Positions 20,209 through 30,538 of a stretch of DNA of 56,374 nucleotides are shown piece by piece. The stretch covers positions 1 through 56,374 of the forward strand of contig NZ_CH672410.1 in NCBI RefSeq assembly GCF_000152885.1, given 5' to 3'. The notes under the pieces are model-generated. The model worked only from the letters and a program-made list of their open reading frames with translations, was not told where the DNA came from and made no database searches. The stretch's first letter is position 1. Every line of letters begins with the position of its first letter. The position numbers and the translations under genes were made by a program. This stretch comes from Idiomarina baltica OS145. GTDB taxonomy: Bacteria; Pseudomonadota; Gammaproteobacteria; Enterobacterales; Alteromonadaceae.

Positions 20209-20866
20209 ACGCGGTTTCACCTTAGTTGAGATCATGGTCACCATGGTTATTTTTACCTTGATAGGGCTCGCAAGTTACACGGTGCTTGACCAAATGTCGC
20301 GTACCAAAAGCTTGTCGGAAGAATCCTCCGAACGTATCGAGCAACTGCAATTCACTTGGCTGCTTATCCAACAAGATATGCGCCAAGCGGTGCCTAAGCC
20401 GACGCGTCCCAATGGTTTAGAAGTCGCACAACAGCTGATTACCAACGACGAACGCATTATTGAATCACAAAGTGGCGTTTTAGGATTTGTGCGCAGCGGC
20501 TACGATAACCCTGGCTTAATGTTGCCACGCAGTGAACTTCAGCCGGTGGTCTATCGCGTGCAAGATAATGTTTTACAGCGTATGACCTACCCGTATGTAA
20601 ACGATCGCAGTGGTGAGCCGGTAGTGCAAGATCTGCTGGAGGGCGTAAAGTCCTTCCAAGTACGCTTTTATCGTTCGTCTCAACAGTCGCAATCGAATCA
20701 AGGCATTGAGGCCGGCTGGCGCACTAGCTGGGAAACACCGGATGACTTCCCGGCCGCCATCGAGTTAACGATTAATAGTGAAGACTACGGCGAAATTAGA
20801 CGGCGCTTTTTAACCGGTGTTGAGCCTGCACAAACGGTCAAGAAAGAGGGTGACAACAATGCGTAA
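20198..20866 (+). CDS. gspJ: Type II secretion minor pseudopilin GspJ
   Basis: Tip-complex pseudopilin, 222 residues. The leader MRSERG is cleaved before FTLVEIMVT with Glu5, and the long C-terminal beta-rich part is typical of GspJ (LPRSELQPVVYRVQDNVLQRM). It overlaps gspI upstream and gspK downstream. Confidence 0.93.
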   Translation: MRSERGFTLVEIMVTMVIFTLIGLASYTVLDQMSRTKSLSEESSERIEQLQFTWLLIQQDMRQAVPKPTRPNGLEVAQQLITNDERIIESQSGVLGFVRSGYDNPGLMLPRSELQPVVYRVQDNVLQRMTYPYVNDRSGEPVVQDLLEGVKSFQVRFYRSSQQSQSNQGIEAGWRTSWETPDDFPAAIELTINSEDYGEIRRRFLTGVEPAQTVKKEGDNNA

Positions 20867-21827
20867 GCAGCAAGGTGTCGCTCTTATTACCGTGTTGTTG
20901 GTGATGGCTATCATCGCTGTCATTGCAACGAACTTGGGTACTCAATTACAACGCCAAGTGACGCGCACGGCCAGCTTTGAACAATCAGAACAAAGCTATT
21001 GGATGTGGCTAAGCGGCGAAGCCGTTCTCAAGGAAGTGCTGCAACAGGAAATCGAACGTGATGACGGCATCGTTCATGCCAATCAGAACTGGGCACAACG
21101 CGCCGGGCCGTTCCCGGTGGAAGGCGGACAGATAGCTGCGCAAGTAAAGGATTTACGTAGTTGTTTCAACCTCAACAGTTTAGCTGGCACTGAGCAGCAA
21201 GGCCTCAGCCTTGAAAAACGCCGCAAGCAGTTTCAACAACTACTCGTGAGCCTAGAGCTTGATGCCTTCCAAGCCGAGAGTTTGGCAGGCGCACTGACCG
21301 ACTGGCTCGACAGCGACAGTGAACTGTCGCAAAGTGGTGCCGAAGACCCCGATTACGAAGCGTTACCACACCCTTATCAAACCGCCAATGGGTTGTTATT
21401 TGATGTCAGTGAGCTGCGCATGATTAAAGGTTTTACGGCTGAAGTCGTGCAACGTATTAAGCCTTACGTGTGCGCTGTTCCGGGTAACGCAGAGTTACGT
21501 ATTAACGTCAACACGCTCGATGAAGAGCGCGCGGTTTTGCTGGTAGCGGCGACTCAAGGTAAGCTAACCTTGGATGGTGCAAAACAATTGATTCAGGCAC
21601 GCCCTGAACAGGGCTATGAAAGCCGCGAAGAATTGCTGCAAGATAGTTTACTTACGGGGGCGCAGGACGGTGAAACTGGCTCGCTCGATGAACTCGCTGT
21701 TAGCAGTGAGTACTTTTTACTACAAGCTTATATACAATGGGGGTCGTTAGAGACCACCGCTCGCTCAGTGCTACATCTGACAGCAGGTCAAGCGCGTGTT
21801 GTGTACCGAGCCATGGGAGAAGATTGA
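20859..21827 (+). CDS. gspK: Type II secretion minor pseudopilin GspK
   Basis: Large tip pseudopilin, 322 residues, expected to cap the GspI-J-K complex. The start at ATG 20859 is chosen because it gives the short leader MRKQQG before VALITVLLV; an upstream in-frame start at 20817 would add 14 residues inside gspJ and spoil the leader. Position 5 of the mature protein is Thr instead of Glu, the known peculiarity of GspK. The alpha-domain insertion is seen around residues 90-210 (FNLNSL, LTDWLDSDSELSQSGAEDPDY). Confidence 0.93.
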   Translation: MRKQQGVALITVLLVMAIIAVIATNLGTQLQRQVTRTASFEQSEQSYWMWLSGEAVLKEVLQQEIERDDGIVHANQNWAQRAGPFPVEGGQIAAQVKDLRSCFNLNSLAGTEQQGLSLEKRRKQFQQLLVSLELDAFQAESLAGALTDWLDSDSELSQSGAEDPDYEALPHPYQTANGLLFDVSELRMIKGFTAEVVQRIKPYVCAVPGNAELRINVNTLDEERAVLLVAATQGKLTLDGAKQLIQARPEQGYESREELLQDSLLTGAQDGETGSLDELAVSSEYFLLQAYIQWGSLETTARSVLHLTAGQARVVYRAMGED

Positions 21828-21828
21828 T

Positions 21829-23046
21829 ATGCAAGAACGCTTACTCATCAGGTTACCGGCCTCCGATGCCGAGCCACGAATAAGCTGGCTAATTTGGCAG
21901 CCCTCAGGTGCCGAAGTGATTGCTAGTGGTGAGCTCAATGATCCAGCTGAACTGACGCAGCTGACCGAGCAGGCAAAGCGCTGTCAGGTGACCCTGTTGT
22001 GTCCGGGGCAAGCGATTTCGATGCGTAAAGTCACCATTCCTAACAGTGGCAAACGTCACCTCGATAAGCTAATCCCTTACGCGCTGGAAGATGAACTGGC
22101 AGATGACATTGATAGCCTGCATTTTGCTTGGGCGGAAAATGGCATTAAAGAAGGCCAGATCCCCGTCGCGGTTGTCCGTCATAGTGAAATGCAGCAGTGG
22201 CAGCAATGGTTGGCCGCAGCACATCTTGAAGCCGATGAGTGGGCGGTTGACTACCTGATGCTGCCAGAACCAGAGAGCGAACAACAGTGGACAGGTGTGC
22301 AAATCGCTGACGACGTGCTCATTCGTATGGCGCGTTGGGATGGCTTAGCCGTTGAGCAAACATTGGCGGACGCCGTGGTCGGATTAAAACAGAGTGAGTA
22401 CCCACAAACCAATCACGTGGTGGCTTATTCTGACATTGCGCTCAACGACAGCACGTTAGCGCTCGAGTTTGCCAACAGTGAGCTGCCAATGGTGGCGTTT
22501 GCCAACCAGCGGGTCAGTCTTGATATTCGCGGTCAACGGTATGCACCCAAGCGAGCCAAACGAACCCTTGAAATACGTTGGCAGCCGCTGGCGTGGGCGG
22601 CAGGTATCGCTCTGGCAGTGACGCTGGCGAGTAGCTGGGTCAAAACAGCCTATTTAAATCACCAAGCAGAGCAGCTGCAACAGCAAGCAGAAGCGTTGTA
22701 CAAAGAGACGTTTCCGAATCAAACACGCATCGTTAATCTACGCGCGCAGATGCGTCAGCAATTACAATCCTTAGGTATCGATGATCAAGCGATGCCATCG
22801 GCATTGGCAATGCTGGACCAGCTGGCGCCGGCGTTTCAGCAACAACCACAACTGAGCCTCGAGTTATTGCGTTATCAAGATGGTGCGTTGCGAATGCAAG
22901 CTGTGGCACAGAATTTCTCACAATTTGAAGCCTTCCAGAACCAAGCACAGCAACTCGGTTTTGAGGTACAACAGGGCGCACTGAATAACCGTGGTGATGG
23001 TGTTGCTGGCACCTTAACTATCGCCTATCAAGGAGGTCGTTCATGA
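21829..23046 (+). CDS. gspL: Type II secretion platform protein GspL
   Basis: Bitopic protein that anchors the GspE ATPase to the membrane. The 405-residue protein has an actin-like cytoplasmic domain (about 1-240, with PYALEDELADDIDSLHFAW), one membrane helix (about 252-272) and a small periplasmic ferredoxin-like domain (about 310-400). ATG 21829 lies one base after the gspK stop and is preferred over an upstream start inside gspK. It overlaps gspM by four bases. Confidence 0.92.
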   Translation: MQERLLIRLPASDAEPRISWLIWQPSGAEVIASGELNDPAELTQLTEQAKRCQVTLLCPGQAISMRKVTIPNSGKRHLDKLIPYALEDELADDIDSLHFAWAENGIKEGQIPVAVVRHSEMQQWQQWLAAAHLEADEWAVDYLMLPEPESEQQWTGVQIADDVLIRMARWDGLAVEQTLADAVVGLKQSEYPQTNHVVAYSDIALNDSTLALEFANSELPMVAFANQRVSLDIRGQRYAPKRAKRTLEIRWQPLAWAAGIALAVTLASSWVKTAYLNHQAEQLQQQAEALYKETFPNQTRIVNLRAQMRQQLQSLGIDDQAMPSALAMLDQLAPAFQQQPQLSLELLRYQDGALRMQAVAQNFSQFEAFQNQAQQLGFEVQQGALNNRGDGVAGTLTIAYQGGRS

Positions 23047-23573
23047 GTCGTCTTACACCATTACTACAAAAAATCGCGCAAACGCCCGTAGTACAAAGTG
23101 CGCAACAGCGCTGGGCGCAACTTGCGGTACGTGAGCAAAACCTCGTCAAAGGACTCGGTGCCGTTATCATCGTTGCCATAATCTACTTTGCCATCTGGCA
23201 ACCCACCTATAGCGCCCAGCAATTAGCAGAACGGCGCTTAGAGGGGCAACAGCAACAGTTACTCTGGCTGCGTGAACAAGTGGCACGCTATCAGTCATTG
23301 TCTGCAACCCAAGCACAATCCGAGGTCAGTGGGTCGTTGTCGCAGCGCGTCAACGAAGCGGCTGCCAGCAATAAGATCCAAATTGCACGGATGCAGCCGC
23401 AAAACAATGGACTCATCGTCAGTGTCGATGAAACCTCGTATCAACAAGCGATGAGCTGGTTATATGCGCTTGAACAAACCTATCAATTGCAAGTGACGAC
23501 ACTCGATTTAGCTCGATTAGACGAACTCGGCAAAGTACGTGTGCGACAAGTGTTGGTAACGGAGAAATCATGA
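23043..23573 (+). CDS. gspM: Type II secretion platform protein GspM
   Basis: Partner of GspL, 176 residues. A short cytoplasmic N terminus leads to one membrane helix (about 38-56, LGAVIIVAIIYFAIW). A Gln-rich periplasmic coiled segment and a C-terminal ferredoxin-like domain follow. The start overlaps gspL (ATGA), and the end overlaps gspN by four bases. Confidence 0.9.
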   Translation: MSRLTPLLQKIAQTPVVQSAQQRWAQLAVREQNLVKGLGAVIIVAIIYFAIWQPTYSAQQLAERRLEGQQQQLLWLREQVARYQSLSATQAQSEVSGSLSQRVNEAAASNKIQIARMQPQNNGLIVSVDETSYQQAMSWLYALEQTYQLQVTTLDLARLDELGKVRVRQVLVTEKS

Positions 23574-24307
23574 AGAAGTGGTTGTGGTTAATTCCAGTCT
23601 ATCTCATTGCACTGATTGCCTACATTCCCGCTGCGGTTGTGTATTGGTTGCCAATGCCAGCGGGTATTTATGTTGAGCAAGTATCGGGCACGTTATGGCA
23701 AGGCCGGATTGGTTATGCGGTGGTTAATCATACCGCTTTTCATAACGTCAGCTGGTCACTGGCACCAAGTCAGCTGATTACCGGTCAACTCGGCTTTTCT
23801 GTGACGGTACCGAGCAAAAATAATCCACTGGCCGCGCAAGCATCAGGCAGTGCGTCATTGAGTTCGATTGAATTGACTCAACTGCGTGCGACAGGTGAGT
23901 TGGCGCCGCTGATGCAACTGGTTAATTTTAATATGCCATTAAAGACAGAAGGACAATGGCGTATCGCATTAGAAAATTATGCACTGAATGATCTGTCGGG
24001 CGCCAAGTTTTGTAGTGCATTAAAAGGAAACGCGTCAGGTTCAAACATTCGCGTACTGGTTAATCACCGCTGGGAGCCGCTGGGTGATTTTCCGCTTAGC
24101 CTAAGCTGTGCACAAGCCGGGGCAGTAGCCCTGTCGATGGCGGGAGAGAACAGTTTAGGTCTTAATTTCGAGGGTACGGTGAGCCCCAGTTCAATACGTG
24201 TGAATGGTACGGTGCAACCCAATCCCAGAACGCCCGAAGGACTGGCAAAAATGTTGAGTTATTTAGGACGACCGGACAATCAGGGACGTTATCGTTTCTC
24301 AATTTAG
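23570..24307 (+). CDS. gspN: Type II secretion protein GspN
   Basis: Non-universal type II secretion component, 245 residues, with one N-terminal membrane helix (about 3-25) and a periplasmic domain. GspN occurs in Vibrio, Pseudoalteromonas and some other systems and is often dispensable. It ends the operon. I see no clear terminator in the 105 bases before the next gene, so readthrough into the channel gene is possible. Confidence 0.88.
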   Translation: MKKWLWLIPVYLIALIAYIPAAVVYWLPMPAGIYVEQVSGTLWQGRIGYAVVNHTAFHNVSWSLAPSQLITGQLGFSVTVPSKNNPLAAQASGSASLSSIELTQLRATGELAPLMQLVNFNMPLKTEGQWRIALENYALNDLSGAKFCSALKGNASGSNIRVLVNHRWEPLGDFPLSLSCAQAGAVALSMAGENSLGLNFEGTVSPSSIRVNGTVQPNPRTPEGLAKMLSYLGRPDNQGRYRFSI

Positions 24308-24412
24308 TGTTTGCCAACTTGCCGAGATCAAAATAAATCGTTAATCTGAACGCATCTTCAAGAAATCAGATGCTATATATATCCGTATCGTTGCCAACAA
24401 AAGGACATTTTG

Positions 24413-25237
24413 ATGCAAGCTATAATTGATTGGATTAATAATAACCAAGACATGCTGATCGAATATTCGATCAAAGTGATTGTCGCGATTGTTATTCTGT
24501 TTGCCGCTTCAATAGTGACGCGAATCCTCGCCTCAATCATGCGCAAAGGGATGCAAAAACGGCAGGTCGACAATGCTGTTATCAGCTTTTTAACAGCCAT
24601 TGTTAAATCACTGATTTTCATCGCCGCATTGATGGTCGCATTGAATCAAATCGGTGTTGAAACCACATCGTTTATTGCCATATTAGGTGCCGCGGGTCTT
24701 GCCATCGGTTTAGCATTGCAAGGTTCACTCTCGAACATCGCGTCGGGCGTATTATTAATCATGTTCCGTCCTATTCGTTCGGGTGAGTACGTCGAAGCCG
24801 CAGGGACAGCAGGTACGGTTGAAGAAATTAATATCTTCCAGACCATCTTAAAAACACCGGATCGTAAAGTGGTCTATCTGCCGAACTCACAAGTGATTGG
24901 CAGCGCTATTACTAACTACAACCGCGAACCGATCCGTCGTATCGATTTAGTGATCGGTGTCAGTTACAGCGCTAACTTGCAAAAAACCAAGAAAGTATTA
25001 ATGGAGGTGCTCAAAAATGACGAGCGCATCTTGCAAGATCCAGAGCCTGTCGTGACCGTTACAGCACTCAATAGTTCTTCAGTGGACTTTAATGTGCGTC
25101 CGTGGACTAAAACCGAGGATCACTGGCCAACGCGCTGGGACTTACTCGAGAAGATTAAAGATCGGTTAGATGAAGAAGGTATTGGTATTCCGTTCCCACA
25201 AATGGATGTCCATATCAAAAAAGAAGATAAAGAATAA
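24413..25237 (+). CDS. Small-conductance mechanosensitive channel (MscS family)
   Basis: Membrane channel that releases solutes on hypo-osmotic shock. The 274-residue protein has three membrane helices (about 18-40, 60-82 and 88-112). The pore helix is rich in Gly and Ala (LGAAGLAIGLALQGSLSNIASG), as in E. coli MscS (286 residues). The cytoplasmic beta and alpha/beta domains follow, with VEEINIFQTIL and the conserved PNSQVIGSAITNYN. ATG 24413 follows AAGGA at 24401-24405; the preceding TTG is not needed. It would suit a marine bacterium meeting salinity change. Confidence 0.93.
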   Translation: MQAIIDWINNNQDMLIEYSIKVIVAIVILFAASIVTRILASIMRKGMQKRQVDNAVISFLTAIVKSLIFIAALMVALNQIGVETTSFIAILGAAGLAIGLALQGSLSNIASGVLLIMFRPIRSGEYVEAAGTAGTVEEINIFQTILKTPDRKVVYLPNSQVIGSAITNYNREPIRRIDLVIGVSYSANLQKTKKVLMEVLKNDERILQDPEPVVTVTALNSSSVDFNVRPWTKTEDHWPTRWDLLEKIKDRLDEEGIGIPFPQMDVHIKKEDKE

Positions 25238-25244
25238 GATGATT

Positions 25245-25270
25245 AAACGGGGCCGAGGCCCCGTTTTTTA
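25245..25270. terminator. Terminator between the MscS gene and metY
   Basis: A perfect 8-bp stem ACGGGGCC / GGCCCCGT with a 2-base loop is followed by six T residues on the plus strand and preceded by A residues. It ends the channel transcript. The minus-strand metY stop codon lies at its edge (25268), so it may also serve that gene. Confidence 0.82.
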
Positions 25271-26542
25271 TGCTTGCTGTAAGGCTTGCTCGAGATCCCC
25301 AATAATATCGTCAATATGTTCGATACCCACACAAAGGCGTATCGCCTCAGGTGTCACACCAACCGCCGCTTGTTCTTGCTCATTGAGCTGGCGGTGAGTG
25401 GTTGAGGCAGGATGACACGCTAAACTCTTAGCATCGCCAATATTCACCAAACGTTTGAATAGCGCTAATGCGTCGTAAAAACGGACACCGGCCTCAAACC
25501 CTCCTTTAATGCCAAAGGTCAGCAGCGAAGCAGGAACACCGCCATTAATGTATTTTTGCACCCGTTGGTAATATGCGTCATCTTCAAAGCCGGCAAAACG
25601 TACCCACTCAACCTGCGGGTGCTCACGCAAATACTCAGCCACTTTCAGTGCGTTTTCGCAATGACGCTCGATCCGTAGCGGGAGCGTTTCGAGCCCTTGC
25701 AGGATTAAAAACGCATTAAACGGTGAAATCGCCGCACCGGTATTGCGCAGCGCAACGGTCCTGACCCGGGCAATAAAAGCAGCAGCCTCAAATGCCTCGG
25801 TATAGACAATGCCATGATACGCGGGCTCCGGCTGACTAAACTGTGGGAAGCGGTCTTTATGCTTAACCCAGTCAAAACGACCTGAGTCCACGATCAGTCC
25901 GCCCACCGAGGTCCCGTGGCCACCGATATACTTGGTTAACGAGTGCACGACAATATCGGCGCCAAAATCGATGGGTTTACAGAGCACCGGTGAAGCCACT
26001 GTGTTATCAACCACTAACGGTACGCCTTGGGCATGAGCGACCTCAGCGAGTCCTTCTAAATCCGCTACATTACCCGCGGGGTTGCCAATGGTTTCACAAT
26101 AAACGGCTTTGGTGTTGTCATCAATGAGCGCAGCAACCGCTTCTGCCGTATCATTTTCAGCAAAGCGTACCTCGATGCCAAACGAGGGCAGCATGTGGCG
26201 GAACAAGGTATAGGTGCCCCCATAGAGCTGCGGCGTAGTGACAATATTATCGCCCTGACTGGCGAGCGTGATCAGCGCATATTCAATCGCAGCCATCCCC
26301 GATGCAACGGCGAGTGCAGCGATGCCATGTTCGAGCTCGGCAACGCGTTGCTCGAGTACATCATGAGTCGGATTCATAATACGCGAATAAATATTACCCG
26401 GCACCGTCAAATCAAATAGATCGGCCCCATGCTGGGCGTTATCAAACTCAAAAGCGACCGACTGATAAATCGGCGTAGCAACCGCCTTGGTAGTTGCGTC
26501 GGTGGTATAACCATGATGAATCGCTAACGTTTCGTCTTTCAT
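25268..26542 (-). CDS. metY: O-acetylhomoserine aminocarboxypropyltransferase (sulfhydrylase) MetY
   Basis: PLP enzyme of the Cys/Met metabolism family that makes homocysteine directly from O-acylhomoserine and sulfide. The 424-residue length fits MetY and is longer than MetB/MetC (about 390). The family strings NPTHDVLEQRVAELEHG and SGMAAIEYALITL are clear, and the PLP lysine lies in VHSLTKYIGGHG. The start overlaps the metX-like stop by four bases, so the pair is one operon giving the direct sulfhydrylation route of methionine synthesis. Confidence 0.94.
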   Translation of the reverse strand: MKDETLAIHHGYTTDATTKAVATPIYQSVAFEFDNAQHGADLFDLTVPGNIYSRIMNPTHDVLEQRVAELEHGIAALAVASGMAAIEYALITLASQGDNIVTTPQLYGGTYTLFRHMLPSFGIEVRFAENDTAEAVAALIDDNTKAVYCETIGNPAGNVADLEGLAEVAHAQGVPLVVDNTVASPVLCKPIDFGADIVVHSLTKYIGGHGTSVGGLIVDSGRFDWVKHKDRFPQFSQPEPAYHGIVYTEAFEAAAFIARVRTVALRNTGAAISPFNAFLILQGLETLPLRIERHCENALKVAEYLREHPQVEWVRFAGFEDDAYYQRVQKYINGGVPASLLTFGIKGGFEAGVRFYDALALFKRLVNIGDAKSLACHPASTTHRQLNEQEQAAVGVTPEAIRLCVGIEHIDDIIGDLEQALQQA

Positions 26543-27489
26543 AAAATATCCTCGGTCAGGGGTGATTGAGCACCCCGTGTCGTCTCTAGTTGGGGCAAAA
26601 AATGGCGCACAACAGCGGCGTAGTCGGCTACGTTCTTAATAAAGCCGTCGTGACCAAAGGGTGTATCAATCAGGGCGAGTCCACGGCAATCAGGTAACGC
26701 CGCCTCTAACTGATGCATCAAGCGCGGGGGCGCAATAATGTCGGACTCAAAGCCAACCAGTTGCACCGGCACCGTAACGCGCGATGGGTCGATTCGGTAC
26801 TCGTTTAAAATAGGCGTCAAATGGGTAAACAAGCTCTGCGCATGCTGGCCATGCCGCTTAAGTAACTTTTCACCTTGCGCCAGTAAATAGCTAAAAGCTT
26901 CATCGCCATCATTAAAGCGCTGCTCAAATTCATCTGCGCTGCGGTAAGTCAACATGGCCAGTGCCCGCGCCAACACGACGCCTTGTTGGGAACAATCGGC
27001 TTGTTGCAATAACGCTTGCTGAAATAGGCGCAGTGCTGCCGATTGCACCGAAGGTTGATGAGCCGCGCCAATCACGACCAGTGCATCGGGTTTAATGAGC
27101 CCATCCTGAACCAACTGCAAACCGAGTACGCCGCCAAACGAACCACCCAACCAGGCACCTGGTTGTGTTAAACCGAGTGAACGCAATACGCTGGCATAAG
27201 CCTCAGCGTGCTGCGACAGAGTGATAGGCTCTTCTGGCGTATCAGAACCACCGACACCGCCGAGATAATCTAAACTGATCACTTGCAGCTCAGGGTGCGG
27301 CGCAAATAGCGGGTGTAACGACTGCCACCACCCATGACCGTCTAAGCGCCACAGTTGACCGCTGGCGCTGATACCGCCTTGCACAATAATCGTATGTTCG
27401 GGCTTCGCGTCACTATTACCGAAGCGAAAACCTTTCACCCGTCCATAAGGTGTTTCTGTATAAAAGGAGCGTCCTACCGGAAAAACCAT
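26539..27489 (-). CDS. Homoserine O-acyltransferase, short MetX-like alpha/beta hydrolase
   Basis: Activates homoserine by acylation, the first committed step of methionine synthesis. The 316-residue protein is an alpha/beta-hydrolase fold enzyme. It has an oxyanion segment VQGGISA, the nucleophile elbow GGSFGG (classical MetX usually has GxSMGG), an aspartate in FESDIIAPP and a histidine in FGHDGF. It is about 60 residues shorter than classical MetX and resembles the shorter branch I know from Xanthomonas-type met clusters (shared AMLTYRSADEFEQRF). Whether it uses acetyl-CoA or succinyl-CoA cannot be told from sequence alone; the neighbour MetY suggests acetyl. A MetJ-type operator lies upstream. 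Confidence 0.82.
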   Translation of the reverse strand: MVFPVGRSFYTETPYGRVKGFRFGNSDAKPEHTIIVQGGISASGQLWRLDGHGWWQSLHPLFAPHPELQVISLDYLGGVGGSDTPEEPITLSQHAEAYASVLRSLGLTQPGAWLGGSFGGVLGLQLVQDGLIKPDALVVIGAAHQPSVQSAALRLFQQALLQQADCSQQGVVLARALAMLTYRSADEFEQRFNDGDEAFSYLLAQGEKLLKRHGQHAQSLFTHLTPILNEYRIDPSRVTVPVQLVGFESDIIAPPRLMHQLEAALPDCRGLALIDTPFGHDGFIKNVADYAAVVRHFLPQLETTRGAQSPLTEDIL

Positions 27490-27542
27490 GATGACCTCAA
27501 CGCCGATTAATGGATGAGTTCAATTTAGCAATACTTACGTTT

Positions 27543-27566
27543 AACCGTCAAGATGTTTAGACGTCC
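27543..27566 (-). promoter_or_regulatory. Probable MetJ operator (three tandem met boxes) of metX-metY
   Basis: Read on the minus strand, three contiguous 8-mers GGACGTCT, AAACATCT and TGACGGTT match the met box AGACGTCT at 7, 6 and 5 of 8 positions. The end of the array overlaps a possible -35, TTGACG, with TAAATT 18 bases further on as a -10. The MetJ repressor bound to SAM needs at least two adjacent boxes, so this site should shut the metX-metY operon when methionine is plentiful. The start codon is 54 bases downstream. The plus-strand xseA start is 47 bases away on the other side. Confidence 0.72.
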
Positions 27567-27612
27567 AAATGCAATATGGTAGCACGCTCTTCGGTTGTGC
27601 TATGATTTGCCC

Positions 27613-28932
27613 ATGTCGATATATACCGTCACACAACTCAACAGCGATATCCGCAAGGCAATAGAGCAGGGCTTTGGACACGTATGGTTGATGGGCGAAA
27701 TCTCCAATTTTGCCGCACCAAACTCGGGCCATTGGTACCTCACCTTAAAGGATGAACGCGCCCAAATACGTTGTGCCATGTTTCGTGGTAATAATCAGCG
27801 CGCCAAAGTACGCCCGCAAAATGGCTTACAAGTATTGGTGCGTGGTCGGGTGACGGTGTACGAGCCGCGCGGCGACTACCAACTCATTGTTGAGCACATG
27901 GAAGAGGCCGGTATCGGCTTGTTGCAGCAGCAGTTTGAGCAACTTAAAGTAAAACTAGCGGCCGAGGGCTTATTCGCGCAAGAGCGCAAGCGGCCACTAC
28001 CCGAACATATCCGCCGCGTTGGTGTTATCACGTCGCCGACAGGCGCAGCTATTCAAGATGTGTTAGCGGTGATGAAACGCCGCGATCCGAGCGTCGACGT
28101 CATTATTTACCCGACCGCCGTGCAAGGTGACGCCGCAATACCGCAAATAAAAAACGCATTACACACTGCGTTTCAGCGTAATGAAGTTGATGTGCTGATA
28201 GTAACCCGTGGCGGTGGCTCGTTAGAAGACCTGTGGTGTTTTAATGATGAGCAAGTCGGGCGCCTATTACTCGATGCCCCGGTGCCTGTCATCAGTGCGA
28301 TTGGCCACGAAGTTGATTTTACCATCTGTGATTTTATCGCCGATTTGCGAGCGCCGACACCGTCGGCAGCCGCCGAGCAGGTGACCCAAGATCGTAGCGC
28401 CCAAGTCAATCGTTTACAGCAGTTGCAACAGCGTTTGGCGACCGGCCAAAAGCGCCGCATAGAGCGTCAACACAGTTTACTACAACAACTACAAATTCGA
28501 CTGAATCAACAGCATCCGCAACGACAGCTGCAACAACAAAGCCAGCGTTTAGATGAATTATTAGCGCGTGTGTATCGCGCCCAGCAGCGAACCTTGGTTA
28601 ATCAGCAACAGCGACGTCAGCATGCTATCCAACGTTTGCAGCAGGTCCACCCGCAACGTGAATTGTCGCGCGCTCAACAAAAGCTCTCGCAGATTCAGCA
28701 ACGTATACCGCTAGTCGCTGAAGCATGGCTCAAACAACAGCACCAACGGCAACGCGCCTTACTGCATGCATTAAACTTAGTGAGCCCACTGAATACGCTT
28801 GATAGAGGGTACGCTATTGTGCGAGATGAAGAGGGTCATGTGATTACGCAGCCTGAGCAGACGCAAGCAGAGCAAAAGCTCAGTGTTAAAGTGGCAGGTG
28901 GTGAATTTAACGTTAGAAAGTGTTCAGAATAA
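27613..28932 (+). CDS. xseA: Exodeoxyribonuclease VII large subunit
   Basis: Catalytic subunit of exonuclease VII, which degrades single-stranded DNA from both ends. ATG 27613 (MSIYTVTQLNSDI) is chosen over an upstream start that would add six atypical residues. The 439-residue protein has an N-terminal OB fold (about 1-100, with VWLMGEISNF), a catalytic core (GVITSPTGAAIQD, TRGGGSLEDLWCFNDE, SAIGHEVDFTICDF) and a long Gln/Arg-rich coiled coil (about 260-390). The small subunit XseB is not in this window. A TATGAT lies about ten bases before the ATG, so transcripts may have a very short leader. Confidence 0.96.
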   Translation: MSIYTVTQLNSDIRKAIEQGFGHVWLMGEISNFAAPNSGHWYLTLKDERAQIRCAMFRGNNQRAKVRPQNGLQVLVRGRVTVYEPRGDYQLIVEHMEEAGIGLLQQQFEQLKVKLAAEGLFAQERKRPLPEHIRRVGVITSPTGAAIQDVLAVMKRRDPSVDVIIYPTAVQGDAAIPQIKNALHTAFQRNEVDVLIVTRGGGSLEDLWCFNDEQVGRLLLDAPVPVISAIGHEVDFTICDFIADLRAPTPSAAAEQVTQDRSAQVNRLQQLQQRLATGQKRRIERQHSLLQQLQIRLNQQHPQRQLQQQSQRLDELLARVYRAQQRTLVNQQQRRQHAIQRLQQVHPQRELSRAQQKLSQIQQRIPLVAEAWLKQQHQRQRALLHALNLVSPLNTLDRGYAIVRDEEGHVITQPEQTQAEQKLSVKVAGGEFNVRKCSE

Positions 28933-28933
28933 G

Positions 28934-30469
<1,536 letters not shown>

Positions 30470-30480
30470 TACCGATTTGT

Positions 30481-30505
30481 GAGCCGCCGCTAAGGCGGCT
30501 CTTTT
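30481..30505 (+). terminator. Hairpin terminator between guaB and guaA
   Basis: An 8-bp stem GAGCCGCC / GGCGGCTC with a 5-base loop (30489-30493) is followed by TTTT and a further T-rich stretch. It lies inside the expected guaBA operon and may reduce guaA expression relative to guaB or separate the two units. Confidence 0.72.
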
Positions 30506-30538
30506 ACTTTTAGTTTTACCTGTTACTGGGACCCAACA

